Positions 1 through 14,423 of a DNA stretch of 64,000 nucleotides are shown piece after piece. A program made the translations under genes and the position numbers. The DNA comes from Inia geoffrensis (lineage: Eukaryota; Chordata; Mammalia; Artiodactyla; Iniidae), in contig CM070912.1 in NCBI GenBank assembly GCA_036417435.1, forward strand, positions 26,214,055-26,278,054. The letters run 5' to 3'. Positions within the stretch are counted from its first letter, which is position 1. Each line of letters begins with the position of its first letter. The notes beneath the pieces are model-generated. The model had not been told where the DNA came from. It did not search any database and saw only the letters and a list, made by a program, of their open reading frames with translations.

Positions 1-3000
1 AAAAACAAAGAACAAACAGAAGAATAAAAATGAAACATACTTCACCAAACCCAAATTCAAAGCCTTGGAAATAAGCTCTACTAGTCAATAAGCAACAAAA
101 AAGCAAACTACCCATTTAAAAAATCATTTTCAAGTTTGCTGAACTACTGTTTTGCTGTTTTAATTCAAAGCCTTGAAAAAGGTGAGAAGCCATTAGCTGT
201 TTCTTCCCTCCCTCTGGGACTGTGAAATGCGTATGTCTGATTTCATTAATAAACGCTGACCATATTAAAGAGCGCTTCTGTGGCATCTGTTCCACTACTA
301 GTCTGAGTTGCTGTTTCCTCAGCATCTTCAATATCCTGCCGGGATGCATTCACCTACATTACAACAAAGAAAAAAAAAAGAATAAAAGCATTTAAAATAT
401 AACTACATTATTCAGGGACTTGAAATTCATCTGATACACATGCTTTAAAGATGTCCATACTAGCACCGTAACTCAATAAACAATCACAATGCAAACCTAT
501 AAATGGGTCTGGGTCATGGAGAAATTTACAAGATTATAAATTAAGCTCCCTGTACTACTTATGTACTTAAAATTAATATGAACTGTGCTATGTTGGTCTA
601 AAACAGATAGCTTCAACAAACTCAAGGTTTATTCCAACTCTAACTATGCACAAGACACACGCATGGTGTATAAGAAGCATATCATCAATCAACTGAGGAG
701 AAAATTATTAAATGCAATCAATTTGAATTAATGAATATTTATTTGGCTACATAACCCTTCAGATATCTCGTTTAACATACCACTCAAATCATGCCTTTTC
801 AACTGTCTATAAACGACCTTCTTCCTAAATATACTCTAAAATGTTCCATAAGCATATATTTACGCAGTTGACCTGAGAGGCTTAACTCCAAGTGAGCAAT
901 GTGCCAGCCCACCCAAGCTCCAGCCCTTCCTAGACCTACAGAATCAATGTTCTTCCCATCAACTCCTATTTCCTTAGTTCACAAACCTCAAGTCTCCCCA
1001 ACCCTGAAATATGTCTCTCACCCCGCTGTGTCCCCTCTTTACACCACAAACCCTCACCAGGTCTCTAGCAGCCCCACTTCCTAACCATCCATGCTCTCGC
1101 CAGCAATAGACTACATCCTAAACACCGAACCCAAGGACTTTGCTTTTCTCATCCACCTTAAAAAGCTCAGCAATAGGGGACTTCCCTGGTGGTCCAATGG
1201 TAAAGAATCCGCCTTCCAATGCAGGGGATGTGGGTTCGATCCCTGGTCAGGGAACTAAGATCCCACATGCCACGGGGCAACTGAGCCTGTGCGCCACAAC
1301 TAGAGAGCCTGCATTCTGCAAACTACAGAGCCCACACACTCTGGAACCACGCGCCACAACTATATAGAGGACACCCGTACATCCCTAGAGAGAGAAAACC
1401 CGCACACCACAACTAGAGAGAGAAAATCCACATACCACAACTAGAGAGAAGTCCATGCGTCACAACAAAAGATACCGCGTGCCGCAACAAAGATCCCGCA
1501 TACTGCCAACTAAGACGCAACGCAGGCAAAAATAAATAAATAAATAATGATAAATAAATAAATAAATAAATAAAATATTAAAAAAAAAAATCTCATGCTG
1601 CCTACTAAAGCTTTCCTCCCTCCAGGTCCTCCCTGGGTATCCAGACTCTTGGTTTTCCTCTCATTTCTGATCTCACTTCCTCTCTCCTGTTGGCCTCATT
1701 CTCAGTCCCCTACCTGCAGCTACAACTGCTTGGTGAATATTCTCCATCTAGCTCCCCACCTGCACCTCAATCCATCCAAAATGGAACTCATCATCCTGCA
1801 ACTTCCTCCTAACGTTTCTTATTACTGTTACCGCAACACCAAACTTTCATTCCACAGGGAGCTACCTTTGAAGGGTTCCTTTCCCTTATCTTCTACTCCC
1901 CTACTTCCAATACAGTCTCAAGGACCTTTCCTCCCCATGTCACCAGAATCCATCACCTTCTCATTCCCACTGCAGCTTATTGCAAGCCTCTTTAAAAAAA
2001 AGTATAAAGAATCCCAAAATAACTTCCTTAGGTATGCATTTCCAACTTCTTCTGACTACATCAGGTTTTCTAGCTCATAACGCATGTCTTCCATTCACAG
2101 CATTTACCACAACTGTACTTTTCCATTTACGTGACTATTTAATTAATGCCTTGTTCCCCAACCATGAGAGATGGGACTGTCTATAAACACCAGCACATCA
2201 ATGCTCAAAGAAATGTTCAAAGAAATGAATCAAAGGTGGAACTGTGGATTTTTTTCCATTGTTGCTACTACTGTTTCAAATATTATGATTATAACAAATA
2301 CTATAACATTATTTAATAAATAAAAATCAAAGAGAAAAACAGATTACCCAATACTTACGTCCAACTTGAGCAGCTTTTCAATAACAAGCTCCAGAATTTC
2401 ATGTCTCAAGGTCGGAAAATACACACTAATCCTTAGTAAGTTATGAACATAACACTCCTAAAACATAAAAAGATGAACATTTCAACAGAGAATAAATGTT
2501 TCATAATTATGCAAGCAAAACATTACACAATCTTTAGTTTCAACTATTCAAACAGAAAAGACTATCAAGCAACATAGAAACAACACTGTTTATATATACA
2601 ATATTAGTATAATTTAATTACCCCCAGTAAATTAAGTTTGTGATTTGTATACTTCTACAGTGTTTTTAAAGCAGGTTTGTTGAGATATAATTCATATAAA
2701 ATTCACCTATTTATAAAGTGTACAATTCAATAGTTTTTAGTATATTCAGAGTTGTGTAACCATCACCATAATCAATTTTAGAACATTTTCATCACCCTAA
2801 AAAAAACCCTTGTATCTTCTAATAATGTAATTCCTCTCAGCCCTAGGTAACCACTGGTCTACTTTCTTTCTCTATGAATTTGCCTAGTATAGACATTCCA
2901 TATAAGTGGAATCTTACAACATGTGGTGTTTTAGCATAATGTTTTCAAGGTCCATTCATGTTGTAGCAAGTAAACTATTCTTTTTTTATTGTTGAATAAT

Positions 3001-6000
3001 ATTCCAATGTATAGACATAGCACATTCTGTTTATTCATAAGCTGCTAAACATTTGGTTTCCATATTTTGGCTACTATGAATAATGCTGCCTTGAACATTC
3101 ATGCAAAAGTTTTCAGGTGGACATATATTTTTATTTCTCTTGGGTATATACTTAGCAGCGGAAATGCTAGGTCATATGGCAATTCTACATTTAACCTTTT
3201 TGAGGAACTGTAAGACTTTTCCAAAGTAGCTGCACCATTTGCCATTTTACATTCCCACCAGCAGGGTAGGGGGGTTCTGGTTTCTCCATATCCTTGCCAA
3301 CATGTGCTATTATCTATCTTTTTGAGTACAGCCATCCTAGTTGGTAAGAAACAATATCTCATGGTTTTCACTTGCATTTCCCTAATGGCTAATGATGTTG
3401 AGTTTCTCATGTGCTCATTAGCCATTTGTATGACTATTTTGGAGAAACACCTATTCAGAACCTTTGTCCATTTTTAAATTGGGTTATATGACTTTTCATT
3501 ATTGAGTCAGTAAGAGTTATTTTTATACTCTAGATACAAGGCCTTTATCCGATACACGATTTCCAAGTATTTCTCCATTTTAAGTCGTCTTTTCAGTTTC
3601 TTAAAGGTGTCCTACGAAGCACAACAGGTTTTAATTTTGATGAAATCCAATTTAACTACTTCTTCTACAGCTGCTTGTGGTATATCTAGAAATGGTTGTC
3701 TAATCCAAGGTCACAAATATTTTCACCTATTTTCTAAGAGGTTTATCCACTTTGAGTTCAATTTTGTATATGGTGTAGTAAGTCCTATTTCATTCTTTGC
3801 ATGTGAACATACTCTTGCCCCAGAACCAACTGTTGAAAAGACTATTCTTTTCCCCACTGTCCTGTACAACAAGTTTTTATACATTAATCTTACATCCTGT
3901 GACTATACTGAACTCATTTATTACCTCTACTGTTTTTGTGGATTCCTTAGGATTTTTCTATATGTAAGATCATGTCATCTGCAAACAGAGATAGTTTTAC
4001 TTCTTCCTTTCTAATCTGGATGCCTTTTTCTTTTTGTTGCCTAACTCACCTGCCTAGAACCTCTAGAATAATACTGACTAGAAATGGCAAAAGTGGGCAT
4101 CCTTGTTTTGTTCCTTATCTTAGGGGAAAGACTTCAGTCTTTCACTATTGAGTATAAAGTTAGTTGTGAATTTTTCATAGATGCCTTTTATCATGTTGAG
4201 AAAGTTCCCTTCTATTTTTGTCATAAAAGGGTTTTGGTGTTTTTCCATCTATTGAGATGACCATGTGGTATTTATCATTTATTCTGATACAGTATACTAA
4301 TTGGTTTTGGGGTATTAAATCAACCTTGCATTCCTAGGATAAATTTCATTTGATCATGGTGCATAATTCCTTTCATATGTTGTTAGGTTCAATTTTCTAG
4401 TATTTTGTTGAGAATTTTTGCAACTATGTTCATAAGAGATACAGAATTTGTAATACTCCACTTGAAGCACACCATCACAAATAGCAGCAAAAGTTATTAA
4501 CTCCTTATTTAATACTTGTAATACATTATTTAGGAAAAAATAATCTATGCTTAAAAGGGAACCACTATTGAAAGTTAGGCAGATGATCTAAATATTACAC
4601 AAAAAACTTAAGAATTCATCTATAGAAGGCTCTGCCTTCATGTTCAAATACAGCATGTTTATAATTGGTATTAAATGAACTATTATCTTCTAGTAATTCC
4701 CATCTGTGTAAGCATTAAGCCTATTTAGATATTTCTGAAATGGACTCTGCCTTTGACTTGCATGTAGGAATAAGAGAAAAGGCACTGAGAACCCTCAGTC
4801 AGTCGCTTGCTAAGAAAAGAATCTGAGTCAAATTCTTAGCCTTGAGTTTAAAATTCAGCAGACAAAACAACTTTTAAGAAAAAGACCTAAACTCAGCTAA
4901 AACTACATAACAAAAAACAACTTTTCCATTAGTTTCCCCCATGAAAAGATTTCTTACCAACGTTCTCTCTGATTTTCGAACAAACGGAAATTTTTCCACC
5001 AGTATCGGCATAAGAAACCATGGTGTTCTATTTTAAAAAGAAAAAACATGCAACCAATCCATGTTAACTGGACTTTCTTAGAAGGCTAACATTTCCATTC
5101 TAAGAGCAAATACAGATACAGGAGGCAAACAATAACTCCTACTTCACGCAACTGGAACTGAAAATAAATGCATGGCTTCAGAGAAAATCGGTAACAACTT
5201 AGGGAAAAATAAGCTTCTATTAAGTTTGATATCAACAGCAAATTAAAGGGGGATCCTTTTTTCCACAAAAGTTTAATGAAGAGCTTCAGTTTAAAATCTA
5301 AACACTTCCCACTGCACATATATATTATTTTAAAAAGGAGATAAAATTATCAACTTGGACTTTTTAAAGTTAGCTTATTTGCTAAACTTACTGGGGGAAT
5401 TTGAAGTTCACCCCTCCAAAAGAAACCTACACACCTTAAAAGATTTTCTTAGAACTAATTTTTATTCATATCGCATGGCACAAACGCAGGGGCTTCTCAC
5501 TGAAAAGTTTTGGATATCGTGTCTGTTGAAGATAAAAGCAAAATTCCAACCACCATAAAAAGCTGGAGGGGAGGGCTTCCCTGGTGGCGCAGTGGTTGAG
5601 AGTCCACCTGACGATGCAGGGGACACGGGTTCGTGACACGGTCCGGGAAGATCCCACATGCCGCGGAGTGCCTAGGCCCGTGAGCCACGGCTGCTGAGCC
5701 TGTGCGTCCAGAGCCTGTGCTCTGCAACGGGAGAGGCCACAACAGTGAGATGCTCGCGTACCGCAAAAAAAAAAAAAAAAAGCTGGAGAGGAGAATTTGC
5801 ATACAAGTTTTGAAAAATAGTTAAAGACAATGAATAGAGAACTGAAATGGCATTTTTTGTAGAATGTGATCCGATATCAACAGGATACAAAAAATATGCA
5901 GCATATAACTTCAGTTTTGATGCTATGAACATTTTACAATTTTCTACTAACCAATCATAATTTTCTTGAGACTTAAACACCACAGTTCAAAATAAGTAAC

Positions 6001-9000
6001 CAAAGTATACTCACGATGGGACATATCTTGCTATTATTTGTAAGGCTCTGTGACACGTGTCAAAATTTGCAGGAAGATCTACAAGGTGAAAAGGGAGAGT
6101 ATGAGCATCAAGATAAAACTGAAAACTGAACAATTATCTACCTAAGTCTAAAAATGCCTGCTAACCAAAACTGAATCATCTGTCAGCAAAATAATAATTT
6201 CAAGGGTTTTCTCCATGACCGACTATCAACGAATACTATAAATAATGCCATTAATGGCAACTGATTGCACATTAACATTAAATACAACAAAACGATTCCA
6301 TCGAAGGTTGCCTTTTGTTGCAATCTACATATTAGATTAAGTCCTGGAGGTGCCAGGATACTTTAGCATTCAGCATGCATTCACTAAGACACAGGAGGCA
6401 GTTTTTGCTTTAATCCTCTTTATACTTACTATCATCTTCGTCATCAGAATCCGAAACATCTATGTCACCTTCCTTAGTGACCACTCGGGCTTTTGAAGAA
6501 AAAAGGAAATATGTTATTCTTCTAATATTGATCTAAACAATCAACAGGTACATAAAAAAGCGATTTTTCCATTGTCCAAACTTAATACAATAAAATTTAC
6601 AATGAGGGCAGGAGGCTTAAGTAGCTAAAAATCCCTGAGTTCCACGACTTCGTCAGAAGCTCACTAAAGCAAATTACAATCCATAAAAATCATAGCAACA
6701 AATGAATCTAGACACTTCCACAGAGGTCATTATAGGGGACAGACATGTACCAGAACTGCTGCCAATAAGCATCCTGGAATCTTCCATGGTGGCATAATCT
6801 CCAAAATATAGTGGGAAGGTAACTTTTTAATAGAGATATTTAAAAAAATAAAAATCAAAACAAGCAAAGAGCAGCCACTTACGAGGTACAAAATGAGAAG
6901 CAATCATGCTGAGACATGGTCTAAGGAAGACAGTCTGTGCTGATACAAGATTACCAAGGAAAGCTAAATACTCCTCCACCACTGTCTGACTTCTGTTTAA
7001 CCACCGCAACCTCTAGAGGTGGGAGAGAGAGAGTAAGACAAAAGGAACATTTTACTGATACAATATATACTATTTTCGAAGTACTGAGTTACATATAATA
7101 GTTGATGAAATAAACAGCGAACTTACCAACAGAATATTAATAAGCTGCTCAAAGTCTTTTGTCAAGTACATGATGGAGGAACGGAATTCCAGCAGCCAGT
7201 TAATGATCTGGTCATCCTTAAGTTCAACAAAGAAAAGTACGTTCAAAATCACAAATTCTCTCAAATAACAGAGAAATGATATCTATCTGGCATTGATCAT
7301 CTATCAACAATATTTAGGGACTTTCCTGGTGGTCCAGTAGTTAAGACTTGACTTTACGATGCAGGGCGTGTGGGTTCGGGTTCGATCCCTAGTCAGGGAG
7401 CTAAGATCCCACATTGCTCGTGGCCAAAAAACCAAAACATAAAACAGAAGCAACATTGTAACAAATTCAATAAAGACTTAAAGAAAAAACCGTCCACGTC
7501 AAAAAAATAAAAATTTAAATTGAGGGAAAAAAATGTCAAACTTGGACTTAAGCCAAAGTTGGGATGAAAATTTCTTAGTTTGTATTAAAATGGAAAAAGA
7601 TGTTACAATAAATTTTCCTTTTTTTTAAAGTAATATAATAACTGATATACAGGAAAAAGAATCAAATGCAATACCTAATTCTAATCACTTCTGTTTGCCC
7701 TAGAAAAGTGAGAACACCTCAAACGCTGACACCTGGGACTTCTTTAAACGAAAGAATTGTAACAGATTCAAATATTCTAAGACCACAAGGACCAACAGGT
7801 ACCTCTACTTCCTCTATACTGATGCTGGCCTGCAAGCATGTTGACAACATTCATCTAAGCTGATTAACTAGAGTCATCAATAAATGTTAACTTTTTCTTA
7901 ACCCAGCCTTCAAATGGGTTTAAATGAATTAAAATGTGTTCTATATAAATGATGGTTCCACTACTCCATTAAGTATTTTTCAGACAATAAAATTACTATT
8001 CATAATACTTTTAGTGACATGGGAAAACCTAAATAGCAATACAAAAAAGCCATGTAGAGAATCAGATATCAGTTATATTTAATAAAGATACTGTTTGTAT
8101 TCATGCATATATACAGCATACACAAGAAAAAAATTAAAGCCCCTAATTTTGGGGAATTCCCTGGTGGTCCAGTGGCTTTCACTGCTGAGGGTGCAAATTC
8201 AATCCCTGGTTGGGGAACTAAGACCCCGCAAGCTGGGCAGCACAGCCAAAAAAGAAAAAAAAAAAAAGGCCCTAATTTTTTAAAGAAAATGGTTAATGCT
8301 AAGACTCAGTAGGGGAAAGAGACATATGGTGTTGTACCTTTAGCAACAGACTACAAACAGACAGTGTTGAACCTGCAGTGATAAACTATTAGCAGACAGG
8401 GCTGGACCTACAGCAACAGACTACTTATAGGGAGTGTCATTTAGTGAGAACACACCATGTGCCAGGCGTGGTGCTCAACACCGTACATATATACCTTTTC
8501 TGAATCCTAACAATGCTGCAAATGGATTACTGTTATTCCCATTTTACAGTTGAGGCAACTGAGCCTAAGAAAGACTAATAAGCAATTTGCCCAACCAAAC
8601 CAGTAAAAAACTAGGTTCAAACCTGACCACCTACAGGAATAAAGATACAGACGTAGAGAATGGACTTGAGGACATGGGGAGGGGTAAAGGGTAAGCTGGG
8701 ATGAAGTGAGAGAGTGGCATGGACATATATACACTATCAAATATAAAACAGACAGCTAGTGGGAAGCAGCCGCATAGCACAAGGAGATCAGCTCAGTGCT
8801 CTGTGATCACCTAGAGAGGTGGGATAGGGAGGACGGGAGGGAGACGCAAGATGGAGGAGATATGGGGATGTATGTATATGTATAGATGATTCACTTTGTT
8901 ACAAAGCAGAAACTAACACACCATTGTAAAGCAACTATACTCCAATAGGATGTTTAAAAAAAAAAAAAAACCTGTCCACCTAGATCAACACTCTGCCCAC

Positions 9001-12000
9001 TTTCCCACAATGCCTTGCCCCACATGAAGAAGCTCCCCACATTTGCCCCACCGGTTCACCAGTGAGTGCTTCCTATGCATTATCTATGTGACAAACCTCA
9101 ATGACACTGACTATTTACTGATGAACCCTAAGTAACCTGGTAATAAAATAAGTCGCAACTCATTTGCACTACAGTAACTTCATAATGTCCACAGTCATTA
9201 AGGATAACAAGGCCTGAAACAGAGAAGACAAGCTAAGTTACACACAAATAAAAATAAGTTGGCTCTATCCTGTCACTTTCCCACTAAAACAAGTGCAACA
9301 AAATTATAAGGACAACATTTAAACTCCTCCATTTTTTCAAGTAAACCAGTCAGAGACTTTGGTGCTTTAGCACTGAACTATTATTAGAAATAAATTATTT
9401 TAACACTCCTCTGAACTAATGTGGACACAAATGATGTGATTCTTGGTCTGTCAAAATCCCAAGGAGACGTGCTGATATAAAACACAGCAGAACACAAAGA
9501 ATGTGGTTCTTCGTACCTGTGGAAGAATGCACAGGTCTTTAAAGAAAGCTCTAAAGAAGTGATGTTTCCATTGTCTTTAAACAGAGTGAGTATTCTTGGG
9601 GGCTCTATACTTTACAGAGGTAAAAGCATGTCTTCAGAAAACCAAAAGTAGTTCAGTATGGCTGGACTATATTGTGAGCAAGCAAGCCAACAGATAAATC
9701 TGGGGAGCAAAGAGGGGCCAGACAAATCAGTGAAGTCCTTGTAAGCCAAATTTACAATGAGAAAGATCTGCTGGCAGTGTAGGGTATGGACTGAATGAAC
9801 AACCATGTGCTTAGACAGAACCTGAGAAAGTTCACTGGTGAAGATGATACTGCAATTGGATCTCAAAGAGTAGGAGTTTTATAATTACAGTAATAATAAT
9901 AATAAACACTAATATAAGACTAACTATGTGCAAGGCATCATTCTAAGACTTTAACATATATTAACTCGTTTAATCCTTACAACCGCTCCATGAGATAGGT
10001 ACTACCATTGGTTCCCATTTTACAGCTGGGGATACTGAGGCACTGAAATGCAGTAACTTGCCCTCAGTCACAAAGCCAGTAAGGGAGGGAGGCTATGTAA
10101 CCAGAACCCATGCTCAAATAGGGAGCAAACAAAGTAGATACAGAGGACCTCTTACAGCCAGAAAAAAAAAGGCACATGCAAAGCCCTAAAGATGAACAGA
10201 AATGGCAAATTTAAGAAATAAAGTATCTAGTGGGACTGAACACTGAAAATTTGTTGCAGACCATGCTAAGAAGCTGGTCCTTTATTCTTCAGTGGGCATG
10301 AAGTAGGGCAATGACATGTTTAGAATGTGCTTTAGAGATGACTTAGGCTGAGACAGAGATAAGCAATAAATCATTTAAGCACATAAAGAAAGCTGCAGAC
10401 GTGGGTTTGGGAGAGAGAGAATGCTAAGTTCAGGGCACTTGTAAAACCTGTGCACTGGCAGTTAAGACATCTGTACAGCATTGTAATTCAACTATACTTC
10501 AATAAAAAATAAATTAAATTAAATAAAAACAGGTCTGGAGCCCACAAGAGCAATCTGAGCTATAGATGCAAATCTGGAAGTTATCAGGACACAGATAAAT
10601 TTCAAAGCCATGAGGGCATAAGGAAAACACACAGGATGAATCTGTAAAGTGAGGAAAGGGTTAAGTTTGGAAATCTAATCAATGCCAAATTTAAGAAGAA
10701 CCTGTCAAGAAAATGATTAGAGATAAGTGATAAGAAGACAGGAAGATCAAAGAAACCGAAGGAAAGGGGTTTTTTCTTTTGTTTTTTCATTTTATTTTAT
10801 TTTTTGGCCACGCCACGCAGCATGTGGGATCTCAGTTCTGCAACCAGGGATCAAACCTGCACCCTCTGCAGTGGAAGTGCTAAGTCTTAACCACTGGACC
10901 GCCAGGGTAGTCTTGAAGGAAAGGTTTTAAGAAATGGGTAGTCAACTGTATAAACTGCTACAAGGAATTACTATGGGGCTTTAAAAAAAAAAAGTCCACT
11001 GAAATCAACACATAAGAAATCACTGGTAACTTCTGTCATAGTAAATACAGCAGTGGACTTAACAGTGGATTTAAACATGAATGAGAAATGAGAAAATGCA
11101 GACTGTCAACAGGAACAACAACTAACAATTACAAAGTCTTCTGAGTCAGAGGCTGTTCTAAATGCTTCTTGTATATTAACTCATTGAATCCTCTTAAAAC
11201 AGCTACATTTAAAGTACTTCTCTCATTTCTCTGGTTTTACAAGGAGGAAAACAGAGGCAAAGAGGTTAAACAACATGCTCAATATCACACATTGGGAAAC
11301 AATGGAGTTGGGATTTTACTGCCAGGTAATTTGACTACCACTGCCCACAGTAATAGACTATTCTTTCCAAAATTGGGCAATAAAGGAAGAAAAGGGAAAT
11401 AACATTTACTGAGTTGTTACTACATGACAGGTATATACCTTGAACCATTCCAAAAAACACTGAAAGAGTAGTAGTTTGAAAGACAAGTCATTTTCTGTTG
11501 TTTCTTTGTTTTGTTTTGTTGTTTTAGAACTGGAGAGACATGAGAGTTGCATGCAGCAGAGAAGAAAGGTTCTAAAAAGGAAAAATTAAAGCAGGGTTTC
11601 TCCACCTCAGGACTACTGGCATTTGGGGCCAGATAATTCATTGCTGTGAAGGGCTGCCATGTGTATTGTAGGATGTTTAGCAGCATCCCTATCATCCACT
11701 CACTAGATGCCAGTAGCACTCTTCCCTTCTCCCAGTTGTGGCAATCAAAAATGTCTCCATGGGCTTCCCTGGTGGCGCAGTGGTTGAGAGTCTGCCTGCC
11801 GATGCAGGGGATGCGGGTTCGTGCCCCGGTCCGGGAAGATCCCACATGCCGCGGAGTGGCTGGGCCCATGGGCCATGGCTGCTGGGCCTGCGCGTCCGGA
11901 GCCTGTGCTCCGCAATAGGAGAGGCCACAACAGTGAGAGGCCCAGGTACCGAAAAAAAAAAAAACCTCCAGTTCATCACCAAATTACCTCAGGGGCAAAA

Positions 12001-14348
12001 GTGCCCCTGGTTGAGAACCATTAAAGAAGGATCATAGAGCAAGTTCTAGAGAATGGAATAGGACCAAAAGGGCAAACCAATGTCTCTACAAAGTGGCAAC
12101 AACTTTGCTAATAATCAAACACAAAATTAATTACCTTTATCTCTGGATCTGACAGCTGGTTCTTCAACAACTCAAAGTCATTTGTTTCCCCCTTAACAAG
12201 AAGGGGGGAAAAAAAATGAATTTTTCCTTGCTTGGGTTTCCAGTTAAAGACCAACAGCAGTATTTTTAACTTTGACAAAAAGAACATTGTAACATACACA
12301 CATCAGTTGCGGATTATAAAATGCTGACTACGAAAGTTTTAAAACTCATGTTAGTGTAGCTAGGGGGCTTGGAAATAAGAAAATGACAACAGGCCATTCA
12401 TATTTAGCTATACTTGTGTACTGACATTTGAATATGATAGTCAATATTCCATGATACTATCCAATCATATATATGGATATAAATGCAGGTTACATATAAA
12501 AATAGACAGTAATGCATATTTTCCCACCATTGCTGAGATACAGCAGAATCACTTCTAAACTAACACAAAAACAAAGCCAAAAAAAAAAAAAATCCCCATT
12601 AATAGACCTGGTTTATTGTCCCAAAGCAATGCTTTGGTAATTCCTTAAGAAATAAAATGCAGGACTTCCCTGGTGGCGCAGTGGTTAGGCATCTGCCTGC
12701 CAATGCAGGGGACACAGGTTCAATCCCTAGTCTGGGAAGATCCCACATGCAGAGGAGCAACTAAGCCACAACATAGTTGTGCGCCACAACTACTGAGCCT
12801 GCGCTCTAGAGCCCGCAAGCCACAACTACTGAGCCCACGTGCCACAACTACTGAAGCTTGCGCACCTAGAGCCGTGCTCTGCAACAAGAGAAGCCACCAC
12901 AATGAGAAGCCCGCATACTGCAATGAAGAATAGCCCCTGCTCGCCGCAACTAGAGAAAACCCATGCACAGCAACAAAGACCCGACACAGTCAAAAATAAA
13001 TAAATAAAATAAATAAATTTATTTTAAAAAAAAGAAATAAAATGCTTTGATCTAATGGTTTTTTATTCTACTACTTGCTAAAGATTTTAAAAGACACTAG
13101 GTAAATAAAGCACTTGAAGATGTGAAACCTCAGTAAAGGGGTTACTACTCTAATTTTGAACTGACAGCACCGTGCTGTTGTTATATTTATTTGATTTCAA
13201 TATTGATATCTAAAACCCATTTTATTTATCTACTGGTTTTTAGTATAACAGCTATAATTGTATTCTGACTAGCAAAGATCAAACCTCAATATATCAATTA
13301 TATTTCAATAAAGCTGGGAAAAAACCCCACCAACCTCACATTATCACCTCTTACCTTTCTGTACTTCAGCAACACTTCTGTCACAGTTCCACCAAACCGA
13401 ACAGTTTTTCTTGGGGGAGAATTGAAGAAATCATTTTCTAGTGCAAGCATATTTGAAAGCCTATAGAACCAAGATTATCAAGCCATTAAGTGCATGACAG
13501 GGAAAAATAAAAGCTATAACAGCCAACACTTACTGAACCAACATCATTCAGTGGGACTACTGCTAAAGCCTTCTAACTGGCCTCCCTCCTTCCACTTGAG
13601 TTCCCCAGCAATCCACTCTTCATTCAGTGATCTAATGATCTTTCAAAAACTTAAGACAGATCATGCTACTCTACTCTCTTGCTTAAATTCTCCAAAGGTT
13701 TCCTACTCTTTATCGTCTTCAAGGTCCTACATTAATCTGCCCCCTGCCTACCTCTCTGACCTCATCTCTAACCACTTTCCGTACTGCAGCCAGGGTCCTT
13801 TCTGTTCTTCAAACCTGCCAAGCAGATTCCCATTTTACTTATTATTCCCTCTGTCAGAAACACTCACTCTCCAGATGTGTACGTGGTTGGACCCTTGTCT
13901 TCATTCAAGTTGAAGCTCAAATGTCAGAGACCTTCCCCATCAGAAATCGAAAGTACCCATTCTCTCCCTCTCCCCTACCATCACACTGTTTTATTTCTTC
14001 ACAGCAGTTACCGCTATCTGAAATCATCGTTTACTTATCTACTGTCTTTCCCTCCTTAGACTGAAGGTCTGTTGAGACCAGGGACACTGTCTCTTTTGAC
14101 ATACTGTCCCCCCATGCCTAACGCCAAAAGTAGGCACTTAAAAAAATAAATTATACGGGCTTCCCTGGTGGCGCAGTGGCTGAGAGTCCGCCTGCCGATG
14201 CAGGGGACACGGGTTCGTGTCCTGGTCCGGGAAGATCCCACATGCCGCGGAGCGGCTGGGCCCGTGAGCCATGGCTGCTGAGCCTGCGCGTCCGGAGCCT
14301 GTGCTCCGCGGCGGGAGAGGCCACGGCGGTGAGAGGCCCGCGTACCGC

Positions 14349-14423
<75 letters not shown>

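Noticed and set aside
1178..1260. tRNA-like B-box sequences (gggttcgatccc) suggesting tRNA genes
   Set aside because: They occur at fixed positions in SINE heads and lack an acceptor stem and anticodon arm.
1595..2080. 161-codon plus-strand open frame in an RRN3 intron
   Set aside because: Pyrimidine-rich old-repeat-like DNA; no recognisable protein and no supporting gene structure.
11692..12037. Recurring ~60-100 codon frames with '[20 protein letters not shown]'-type peptides
   Set aside because: The same peptide recurs at every young CHR SINE in both orientations; it is translation of the SINE body, not a gene family.
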